Shown piece after piece: positions 11,973 to 19,156 of a DNA stretch of 23,407 bases. The position numbers and the translations under genes are program-made. The first letter of the stretch is position 1. The number at the start of each line of letters is the position of its first letter. The notes under the pieces were generated by a model. That model was not told where the DNA came from and searched no databases. It saw nothing but the letters and a program-made list of their open reading frames with translations. Origin of the DNA: JACOXT01 sp964372855 (GTDB lineage Bacteria; Patescibacteriota; Microgenomatia; Levybacterales; UBA12049). The DNA lies in assembly GCA_964372855.1 (NCBI GenBank), contig CAYJRY010000014.1, positions 1 through 23,407 of the forward strand, written 5' to 3'.

Positions 11973-14606
11973 TTAAATTGGAGAATTACAATCACGATAT
12001 CTCCAATATGCAAAAGAAAAAGGACTTGCTATTGCTTGGGGAAGAGCTGCTTCCAATGGAGAAGCACTTGAGTTGACGTCAGGTTCACTCCATGCCAGAA
12101 CACCAGATAGGTCCATGGTTAGTTTTTTCGTAAACAATCGATTATTGGTCGAATCTACATCAGACAGCGTAAATAGAAGTTGTTCTTGGTTGAAAGGATC
12201 CGTTTGTATGTCGTACCATTTTTGTGTTGCAAAAGCAGGACTTGGAGTAAAAGTTGATGGCTCACCAGAACCTGGAGACCATGAGTTGTTCGAGGGATTA
12301 TAAGATCTATAGCTTACTACAGTTGCACCTGAATTGTAATATGTAATTATTGCTCTTTTCTGGGAGCCATTGTTTAAAACCCCTGTGGCAACATACTTTG
12401 TATAGCAATGGACACATGGTGTTCCTAGTATTATTGGGGTACTTGTAGAATCCAAATTAGTATTAGTCGTCCAACTTAGTCCATTCCAATAACCGGCCTG
12501 AAGAACCGCAGGATTGGCATCGTTTATAGACGCAAGAAACAGACCGTTACTGGCAGGATCAGCTGAAAAATCTAAAGTATATGCTTGGCCTAAACCAATA
12601 GAACTGGCGGAGGTCCAAGTGCAATTTGCTCCACCATTACATCTTGCGTATCGGACTCCTTTGTTACTATTAGTTTGTCTGTAACCCCAAACAAGCATAA
12701 TGTTACCTGATGATGATTCAAATTCAATATCAAAAGTATCATTTCTTTGCAACCTATCCCCTTGGAATGCGGGAGTTGTCAAATCACCTTCAATTTGCGG
12801 GTCTTTTCTCTTCCAAGTATCAGCATCTCCATTCCAAACCATTGGCCATAGGTCTTGGTTGGCATCGGTGTAAGCAGCCGCGATGAGATTTGAGCTGGGT
12901 CTTTTATCTGATGTCATTTTTAACCAATGAACAACAGTTGTATTACTGAAAGTATTTAATGAGGTATAATTTGTCCAATTTGAAGCCCCGCAACTATTTG
13001 AACCAGGCTTGGTTCGGTATCTCATCATGTCAACAGTTGTTCCGCTTTTGCCTGTTGAGTAAAAAACCATAGCATCGCCTGAACTTGTTTCGTATGCTAT
13101 ATCAAACCGTCTATCCGATCCATTTCCTCCAACTGTGTCATTCCATTCGTTAACCCAATTTGTTCCGTTATAGCACATTATTTGTAGAGTTCCGGATGAG
13201 TTGACATATCCTGCAATTGCTTCAATTTTAGTTGGCGAGACTGCGACTCGAACATTCAGCGGTACTGTACCGTCAAGTGTTGAATTTTCTATGCTGAATT
13301 TATTTTCAGTTTTGTCAAAGATTCTATTTCTTAGATTGATATTTCCAGTCTTTCCATACACTATGATTCCATCCTCGGTTGAAGTTGGGTTAATTGGTTT
13401 TCTCCAGTCGGTAAGATAAGTAATTAGATCAATTTTTTTGGACGTTCCTCCTTGGCCACTATAAAGACTGCTGATTTCATCCGATGACAAAACGCGATTA
13501 TAGATTTTAATTTCATCAATTAGGCCATCAAAATAATCGCCGCCTCCTCCATCTGAGCCGATTTCAAATGTGCTGCTATTTGATATATTATCTATACTTT
13601 CAATGGTACTGCCATAATTAGCGGTGTTGTCTAAAGTTCCATTTATATAAATCTTGGTGTTTGCAGATGAGTCATCATCCCAAACAACTGCGAAATGATT
13701 CCATCCCGATGAATTAATTTGGGTAGTAGTGGATCTGAGATCATACTGATCCGGGTTGTCAGATACTCTAAACGATAAATAACCTGATGAATTGATATAT
13801 ACAATATAGCCGACAGTTCCTGAAGTGATACTATTTTTCTTGCTTACAATTACATCATTAGTACCTGATGTTTGTCGATTGAACCAGCCAACAATAGTAA
13901 AGTCACCTGTCGTTCCAAAATTCAGAACACCGTTTGAAGGGTCGGGTACAACAAACCGATCATTAACTCCATCGAAGTCCAGTGCTTGTTCCAACCCCGC
14001 TTTGCTACTTGCCCACAAAGGATCATCTGATCCTGAGGCATTGCTTGCTCCCAATGTACCATTATTTAAATTACCAGATGAGTCTTCTCCGATTTGTCCC
14101 GATCCTTCATTGAGATCCCAGTAACCAACAAGTCCCGGAATATTAACAGTGTCCCATAAAACGGATGATGTAATTTTTTTGGTGTCAGGATCAAGATTGC
14201 CGCCGCTTGCTACAATATTGCAGCTTAAATCCCGATAAACACTTTCGACTTTTACTGTTCTAATGTAAGTTTTGCCGCTATTAAGAGTATTGGTTGATCC
14301 GTCAGTTGGGTCAAATTCCCAGACGTTATTTATGTTATTTCTTTTAACTGCTCGAGGCGTTGGATTGACAGAGCTTAAATTTGAATATCCTTGGTTTTTG
14401 ATAGATTTTACTGCTTCAATTCCTTCCGAAGCAAATTGATTTGCTATTGTTTCCTCAGCGCCTTGTCTATTGGCAGAAAATCCCTGAATAATTACGCCAA
14501 TCGCAGCAGAGGCGAAAAATATGAATATTACAGAAGCAAGGATAACTTCAAGAATCGAGAAACCTTTACTATTTGAAATTTGAAATTTGAAATTTGAAAT
14601 TTTCAT
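11973..14606 (-). CDS. giant prepilin with LamG lectin domain and large beta-rich C-terminal region (probable pilus adhesin)
   Basis: 877 residues. The prepilin signal SKG|FSILE (cleavage after G15, glutamate E20 at +5) is followed by a hydrophobic helix (about 17-42) and a pseudopilin-like segment to about 155. A LamG/concanavalin-like domain follows (about 158-385): LVGYWDLNEGSG, FDGVNDRFVV, FTIVGWF, WNHFAVVWDDD, KIYINGTLDN, and the closing FDGLIDEIKIYNRVLSSDEISSLY. From about 390 to the end come beta-strand repeats; FDIAYETSSGDAMVFY (501-516) and FDIEFESSSGNIMLVWGY (625-642) are clearly related, each followed by a W/Y-rich strand, as in beta-propeller blades. LamG domains bind glycans or proteins. 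Pseudopilins with large inserted heads (Thermus ComZ) act at the pilus tip. A tip adhesin is inferred. The first 12 residues are encoded by an intergenic repeat. Confidence 0.85.
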   Translation of the reverse strand: MKISNFKFQISNSKGFSILEVILASVIFIFFASAAIGVIIQGFSANRQGAEETIANQFASEGIEAVKSIKNQGYSNLSSVNPTPRAVKRNNINNVWEFDPTDGSTNTLNSGKTYIRTVKVESVYRDLSCNIVASGGNLDPDTKKITSSVLWDTVNIPGLVGYWDLNEGSGQIGEDSSGNLNNGTLGASNASGSDDPLWASSKAGLEQALDFDGVNDRFVVPDPSNGVLNFGTTGDFTIVGWFNRQTSGTNDVIVSKKNSITSGTVGYIVYINSSGYLSFRVSDNPDQYDLRSTTTQINSSGWNHFAVVWDDDSSANTKIYINGTLDNTANYGSTIESIDNISNSSTFEIGSDGGGGDYFDGLIDEIKIYNRVLSSDEISSLYSGQGGTSKKIDLITYLTDWRKPINPTSTEDGIIVYGKTGNINLRNRIFDKTENKFSIENSTLDGTVPLNVRVAVSPTKIEAIAGYVNSSGTLQIMCYNGTNWVNEWNDTVGGNGSDRRFDIAYETSSGDAMVFYSTGKSGTTVDMMRYRTKPGSNSCGASNWTNYTSLNTFSNTTVVHWLKMTSDKRPSSNLIAAAYTDANQDLWPMVWNGDADTWKRKDPQIEGDLTTPAFQGDRLQRNDTFDIEFESSSGNIMLVWGYRQTNSNKGVRYARCNGGANCTWTSASSIGLGQAYTLDFSADPASNGLFLASINDANPAVLQAGYWNGLSWTTNTNLDSTSTPIILGTPCVHCYTKYVATGVLNNGSQKRAIITYYNSGATVVSYRSYNPSNNSWSPGSGEPSTFTPSPAFATQKWYDIQTDPFNQEQLLFTLSDVDSTNNRLFTKKLTMDLSGVLAWSEPDVNSSASPLEAALPQAIASPFSFAYWRYRDCNSPI
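14571..14606. repeat. tandem ATTTGAA heptamers at the 5' end of the giant prepilin gene
   Basis: Four to five copies of ATTTGAA/TTTGAAA in tandem. On the minus strand they encode the leader segment ISNFKFQISN of the giant prepilin. The same heptamer family is seen in the spacers at 4275-4297 and 11342-11436. Confidence 0.7.
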
Positions 14607-14672
14607 TGAAACATAATAATATTTTATATTTAATATGTATTTTTGATATTTGATTTTTAATTTTTAATATGG

Positions 14673-15116
14673 TTAATCAATTCTACTCACCACCCCTTGA
14701 CTATTTACATTTACCGTTTTAGTGTTGTTGCCGCCAGTAATTGTAATAGATGCTGTGGTGCTTGGTAGTCCTGTGACTTTGGCAAAATTAATATCTGTAA
14801 AACCAGATATTGTTATATTGGAATTAACGTCAAACTTTTCATCAAAAGCACTATTCCCTGAAAGATATAGTACAATTCTTTTGGGAGAAGTAGTATATTT
14901 TACTCCCCAAACTCCGTTTTGTTTTCCTGTCATACTATAAACTTGTGCCTTTCTTAGGCTGTTCACTAGTTGTGTTGTCGTATTTTCAACAGCATTTTGA
15001 GTAAGAAATCGAGCGTAATAAGATACACCCATAACTCCTATGGTTGAAATTATTAAAACTACTACCAGGAATTCAATTATTGATATACCACTCTCTTTTT
15101 CATTTTGGGTTTTCAT
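14673..15116 (-). CDS. FimT/GspH-like minor prepilin
   Basis: 147 residues. A 10-residue leader ending ESG is followed by ISIIEFLVVVLIISTIGVMGVSYY, so cleavage after G10 and glutamate at +5. The helix continues into QNAVENTTTQLVNSLRKAQVYSMTGKQNGVWGV (about 35-68), which is the FimT/GspH pattern: helix, then S-x-x-x-x-x-W-G-V strand. The remaining head is beta-rich. Its start overlaps the stop of pilC by four bases (ATGA), showing translational coupling. It is the first of the minor prepilins in the operon. Confidence 0.8.
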   Translation of the reverse strand: MKTQNEKESGISIIEFLVVVLIISTIGVMGVSYYARFLTQNAVENTTTQLVNSLRKAQVYSMTGKQNGVWGVKYTTSPKRIVLYLSGNSAFDEKFDVNSNITISGFTDINFAKVTGLPSTTASITITGGNNTKTVNVNSQGVVSRID

Positions 15117-16186
15117 TTTATAGAACCGGTAAGTTCGTAAATTGGTGAAATTATAGCCAAAGCCACAAACCCAACAACCAAGCCAATAATTATAAGAATA
15201 ATAGGTTCCAAAACAACAGATAAATTTTTGGCAGTATTGTCAACCTCTTCTTCAAAAAAATCAGCTAGATATATAAATGACTCATCTAATTTACCGGTTT
15301 TTTCTCCAACGCCAATCATTTTTATAGCAATCGGAGAAAATCTGGAATAATTCCCTTGATCCAATTCGTCTCTAATGTCTTTGCCCTTACTCACAGCTTC
15401 TGATATTTTCTTTACATATTTTTTGAAAACCATATTTTCTGAACCTTCAAATTCCACTTCCAAAGCCCTTGTAATTGGCAATCCGCTTCTTAACATCACT
15501 CCTAAATTCCGACAAAGTTCTGTCATTTCCTTGTTCTGTAAAAGCGGACCAAAAATCGGAAAAGAAAGTTTTAGACTATCCCAAATAGGTCTAATTAATG
15601 GGAGTTTTATGAGTATTCTAAATAAAACGAATAGTCCAATTAACCCTCCAAAAACAAAAATATTATAATTTTTCATAATATTTGCAAAGAAAAGTAGAAT
15701 CTTCGTTGTTAAGGGTAATTCTACATTTAATGATTCAAAAAGTGTTGCAAGCTGAGGAATGACAAAAATGCTCATGCCCATTCCTACTAAAAAAACAGCG
15801 GTTAAAACAATAGAAGGGTAAAGTAAAGCTCCTTGAATTTTTTTCTTTAAAGCATACTCTTTGGCTAGATGCTCCGCGAGATATTTTAGACTCTCATCCA
15901 ATGTCCCTGATTCTTCTCCTACTTCCGCTAAAGTTATATAAAAATGATTAAAAACTTTAGGATGTTTTTTTAATGATTGAGGGAAAGAATTTCCGTTTTT
16001 AATATCATCTGATACCTTTGTGAGAACTTTTCGAAATTTACTTGAGTTAGTTTGGGCGGCAATTGTTTCAATTGATTCGGAAAGTGTAATTCCGCTTTTT
16101 ACCATCATTGCCAAGTGTTTTGTAAACAAGAGTTTGTCTAAAAATTTTATTCTATCAAGTATTTGAATATCATTTCTTTTTTGCAT
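15113..16186 (-). CDS. pilC: PilC/GspF inner-membrane platform protein
   Basis: 357 residues with two GspF domains. The first (about 20-140) has KHLAMMVKSGITLSESIETIAAQ and the second (about 223-345) has ELCRNLGVMLRSGLPITRALEVE, the repeated cytoplasmic helix bundle. Membrane helices lie at about 145-168, 180-200 and 325-348 near the C-terminus. The platform binds PilB and passes pilins into the growing fibre. It is shorter than the usual 400 or so residues, lacking the N-terminal extension. It is 16 bp downstream of pilB and one of the few genes here with a plain ribosome binding site (GAGGGA, 9 nt before ATG). Confidence 0.92.
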   Translation of the reverse strand: MQKRNDIQILDRIKFLDKLLFTKHLAMMVKSGITLSESIETIAAQTNSSKFRKVLTKVSDDIKNGNSFPQSLKKHPKVFNHFYITLAEVGEESGTLDESLKYLAEHLAKEYALKKKIQGALLYPSIVLTAVFLVGMGMSIFVIPQLATLFESLNVELPLTTKILLFFANIMKNYNIFVFGGLIGLFVLFRILIKLPLIRPIWDSLKLSFPIFGPLLQNKEMTELCRNLGVMLRSGLPITRALEVEFEGSENMVFKKYVKKISEAVSKGKDIRDELDQGNYSRFSPIAIKMIGVGEKTGKLDESFIYLADFFEEEVDNTAKNLSVVLEPIILIIIGLVVGFVALAIISPIYELTGSIK

Positions 16187-16195
16187 AGTTGAATT

Positions 16196-16201
16196 TCCCT
16201 C
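16196..16201 (-). promoter_or_regulatory. Shine-Dalgarno sequence of pilC
   Basis: GAGGGA on the minus strand, 9 nt before the pilC ATG. It stands out because most gene starts in the window show none. Confidence 0.55.
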
Positions 16202-16202
16202 G

Positions 16203-17885
16203 CTATTCTTTTGTCACTCTTAAAACTTCTTCAATTGTAGTAACTCCTTGTTTTACTTTTTCCAATCCATCCTCAATCATCGTTACCATGCCGTGCCTGG
16301 CTGCGATTTTTTTGATTTCAACAGAATCTGCCCTTTCCATAATTGCGCCTCTTACATCATCGTCAACAACCAGAACTTCAAATATTCCAACTCTGCCGTC
16401 AAACCCTGTGCCATGATCCAGCGAACATCCTTTGCCCTTATAAAGTCTAATTTTTGGTCCATCACCAAAAGTTTTTTTTAAGGTTGAGTCATCTAAATAG
16501 GATGTAAGATCTGATATGTCAACTTCTTGACTTACCCTGCATTTGGTATGGATTTTCCTTACAAGTCTTTGAGCAATAATTAAATTTATTGTTGATGCGA
16601 TAAGAAAAGGTTCAATTCCCATATCCATAAGTCGAGGAAAAGTTGTAGGCGCATCGTTTGTATGAACTGTTGAAAGAACAATATGACCCGTTAAAGCAGA
16701 ATTTATAGCTATATCAGCTGTTTCGTGGTCTCTAATTTCACCTACAAAAATTATATCCGGATCTTGCCTGACAATGGAGCGAAGTCCTTCTGCAAAGGTA
16801 AGGTTTGTTTTTGGGTTAACCTGAATTTGATTTACACCCTCAATCGCGTATTCAACTGGATCCTCAATGGTTGTAATATTTACTCCGCGGTTATTTAATA
16901 ATTTTAGAATAGAATATATTGTTGTAGTTTTTCCTGCACCAGTTGGACCTGTTGCAAGAATCATGCCATATGGTTTGGCATAAGCTTTTTTGACTTTTGT
17001 TAGATCAGTTGGTGAGAATCCAAGGTCAACCAGAGAAAATTGTCTTGACCTTTCTGATAAAAGTCTCATTACTACATTTTCACCTGTTACGATAGGGATA
17101 ATGGAAACTCGGACATCAACTTCTTCATCGTCTAAATCAAACTGTAATTTTCCATCTTGCGCCGCGTGATGTTCATCTGTTTTTAGATACGCTAGAACTT
17201 TTATTCTTGTCACAATAGGCGAGTGAAGCTCAGATGGTAAAGTTAGTATGTCATGCAAAATTCCATCAATCCTGAAACGAACAATTGACTTATCTTTTAA
17301 TGGTTCCAAATGAACATCTGATGCTTTGTTGTTGTAAGCGTAACGAAGTATTGCATCAACAATTTTAATAATAGGAGGATCATTGTTATATTTGACATTT
17401 TTTGCTTCTTTTATATTCTCCCCAATTATCTCATCAAATGTTGATGCTAAATCTTTCCTATAGAGGAAAAATGAGTTTTCAATATCTTTTTCTGTTGCAT
17501 AGTATATTATTATTGGCAATCCAATTCTTTTTTCTAAAAAATCTAATACTTGTAAGTTATCAGGTTCAGACATTGCAACATGAAGACCATTTGAGTCTTT
17601 TTTAAATGAGATAATTTTGTTTTTTTTCGCAAAAGCCTCAGGGATAATTTTTAAAATATCAGATTTTATGGATATGTCTTTTAAGCGAATTAGGGGTAAA
17701 GATATAAGATCGGATATTGTTTTGCCTAAATTTTCATCTGTAATTAAGTCTTTTTCAAGTAAGATTTTTGAAAGTTGAGATTTTTTATTCTGGCTTTCTT
17801 CAAATGCAATGTCTAGTGCTTTCTTGTCAATTACAGCTAACTCTTTTAAGGCATTATAAAGGGCAATATTTGTATAGGCAGCCAT
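16203..17885 (-). CDS. pilB: PilB/GspE-type pilus extension ATPase
   Basis: 560 residues: an N-terminal MshEN-type region (about 1-140), then the GspE/PilB ATPase. Seen: SDVHLEP (189-195), Walker A GPTGAGKTT (313-321), Asp box ITTIEDPVEY (337-346), Walker B DPDIIFVGEIRD (375-386), His box TGHIVLSTVHTNDA (399-412). It drives pilus extension in the cytoplasm. The zinc-binding tetracysteine loop of PilB/GspE (CxxC...CxxC) reads H446-x-x-C449 and C487-x-x-x-H491 here, a His/Cys variant. A 7-bp hairpin (AAGCATC/GGTGCTT, 17891-17908) sits just before the start codon. No retraction ATPase PilT or prepilin peptidase is in the window. Confidence 0.94.
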   Translation of the reverse strand: MAAYTNIALYNALKELAVIDKKALDIAFEESQNKKSQLSKILLEKDLITDENLGKTISDLISLPLIRLKDISIKSDILKIIPEAFAKKNKIISFKKDSNGLHVAMSEPDNLQVLDFLEKRIGLPIIIYYATEKDIENSFFLYRKDLASTFDEIIGENIKEAKNVKYNNDPPIIKIVDAILRYAYNNKASDVHLEPLKDKSIVRFRIDGILHDILTLPSELHSPIVTRIKVLAYLKTDEHHAAQDGKLQFDLDDEEVDVRVSIIPIVTGENVVMRLLSERSRQFSLVDLGFSPTDLTKVKKAYAKPYGMILATGPTGAGKTTTIYSILKLLNNRGVNITTIEDPVEYAIEGVNQIQVNPKTNLTFAEGLRSIVRQDPDIIFVGEIRDHETADIAINSALTGHIVLSTVHTNDAPTTFPRLMDMGIEPFLIASTINLIIAQRLVRKIHTKCRVSQEVDISDLTSYLDDSTLKKTFGDGPKIRLYKGKGCSLDHGTGFDGRVGIFEVLVVDDDVRGAIMERADSVEIKKIAARHGMVTMIEDGLEKVKQGVTTIEEVLRVTKE

Positions 17886-17890
17886 ACATT

Positions 17891-17908
17891 AAGCATCAAA
17901 GGGTGCTT
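17891..17908 (-). promoter_or_regulatory. small hairpin just before the pilB start
   Basis: AAGCATC and GGTGCTT pair over seven positions (one G-T) around a 4-nt loop, five bases from the pilB ATG. It could lower pilB translation. There is no T-run on either side, so it is not an intrinsic terminator. Confidence 0.35.
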
Positions 17909-17960
17909 TATAAATCATAACACAATAAATTCCTGCCTTGCAATCTTTTAGGATGTTATA

Positions 17961-18341
17961 TTAACGGTCTGAAGCGGTAGCTAGTATTTTGTTTATTTTC
18001 TCAATAAGATTATTTAGAGAAAAGTCGGTTTTGACAAAAAAGTCTATGGCTCCGAGTTTTAATCCCTTTTCAATGTCTTCTTTTTGCCCTAAATTAGAAG
18101 CCAAAATTACCGGAATATTTTTGAGCGATTCATTTTTTTTAATTTCCTCAAGTGTTGTAAATCCATCTTTTTTTGGCATTACAATGTCAAGCAAAATTAA
18201 ATCAGGGGTATATGTTTGAAGTAGACTTAAAGCTTCGACACCATCATAAGCATTTTTGATATCAAAACCTGCCTTGGACAGTTTTACCCTATAAGCGTTT
18301 GCCAAAAAATTATCATCTTCAACAATCAAAATTTTCTTCAT
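17961..18341 (-). CDS. stand-alone response-regulator receiver protein
   Basis: 126 residues, CheY-like only. Acidic pocket ED(8-9), phospho-acceptor D52 in LILLDIVMP, switch Ser in ASNLG (about 81-85), lysine in FFVKTD (about 104). Its ATG overlaps the stop of the receiver gene before it (ATGA), so the two are made together. It is last of the signalling genes and precedes pilB by 75 bp, the position expected for a PilG/PilH-like regulator of pilus activity (inference). Confidence 0.92.
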   Translation of the reverse strand: MKKILIVEDDNFLANAYRVKLSKAGFDIKNAYDGVEALSLLQTYTPDLILLDIVMPKKDGFTTLEEIKKNESLKNIPVILASNLGQKEDIEKGLKLGAIDFFVKTDFSLNNLIEKINKILATASDR

Positions 18342-18709
18342 GCACTCCCTAATTTTTCTTTAACTCTACCTATTATATCGTTTAAAGAATGATCGACTTT
18401 TATTAGATATTCGGTATTGTTGTTTTTTAATAGTTCTTCGATTTTCTTATCATCATATAAATTACTTAGAATTATTACAGGAATATTATTTGTTTCTGGG
18501 GAATCTTTGAGTTTTCTAAGTACGGATATGCCGTCTAATTTTGGCATGATTATATCCAAAAGAATAAGATCAGGTTTTATTTGACTAACTTTTGTCAAGG
18601 CTTCTTCACCATTTGCGGCTGAATCAACAATGAAATTTTCAGCGTTAAGCTTGTCAACTAAGGCTTTTGTTACTAGCGGCTCATCATCTACTACTAAAAT
18701 TCTTTTCAT
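18338..18709 (-). CDS. stand-alone response-regulator receiver protein
   Basis: 123 residues, receiver domain only. Acidic pocket DD(8-9), D52 in LILLDIIMP, switch Ser in LSNLY, lysine in YLIKVD. It overlaps both neighbours by four bases (ATGA on each side), the middle of three coupled receiver genes behind one histidine kinase. It has no DNA-binding or enzymatic output, so its target must be a protein partner or another phosphotransfer step. Confidence 0.92.
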   Translation of the reverse strand: MKRILVVDDEPLVTKALVDKLNAENFIVDSAANGEEALTKVSQIKPDLILLDIIMPKLDGISVLRKLKDSPETNNIPVIILSNLYDDKKIEELLKNNNTEYLIKVDHSLNDIIGRVKEKLGSA

Positions 18710-19128
18710 ATTATACTAGTACTATCTGATTTCAGCTTGCTTTCTTCTTCGATCAACTGCTTTACAGAAACTATTATATCATCTAGTCGATTTTCTGCTT
18801 TGAGATAATATTTCTTTACACCTAATGTTAACATATTCGTGACTCGATCGGGACTAGCAGAATTACTTACAACAACTGTTGGAATATGCATCCACTTGTC
18901 GTTTTTATTTAGAATATTCATAAATTCAAATCCGTCCATATCTTTAAGGTAAAAATCAAGCCAGATTGCGTCAGGAAGGTTTTCTGACTTATTTAAGATT
19001 TCTATTCCCTCTTTTCCGCTGGTACTTGAAATTACATTTAGTCCATTCATCTGGAGTTTGCGTGAAATGGCATCAAGAAGCATCTCTTCATCTTCAATTA
19101 CTAAAATAGTATATTTTTTATCTTCCAT
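18706..19128 (-). CDS. stand-alone response-regulator receiver protein (divergent)
   Basis: 140 residues. Acidic pocket ED(12-13), D58 in AIWLDFYLKDMDG, switch Ser in VSNSAS, lysine in YYLKAE. The active-site loop is longer than in its neighbours (FYLKDMDG rather than IxMPKxDG), and the tail runs about 15 residues past the fold (ESKLKSDSTSII). It is the first receiver after the kinase, 28 bp downstream, and overlaps the next gene by ATGA. Confidence 0.9.
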   Translation of the reverse strand: MEDKKYTILVIEDEEMLLDAISRKLQMNGLNVISSTSGKEGIEILNKSENLPDAIWLDFYLKDMDGFEFMNILNKNDKWMHIPTVVVSNSASPDRVTNMLTLGVKKYYLKAENRLDDIIVSVKQLIEEESKLKSDSTSII

Positions 19129-19156
19129 GATTATCTATATTCTCCATATTATTTAT

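Noticed and set aside
13825..14124. Plus-strand frame opposite the giant prepilin gene
   Set aside because: It is antisense to the LamG domain, with low-complexity composition and no start context.
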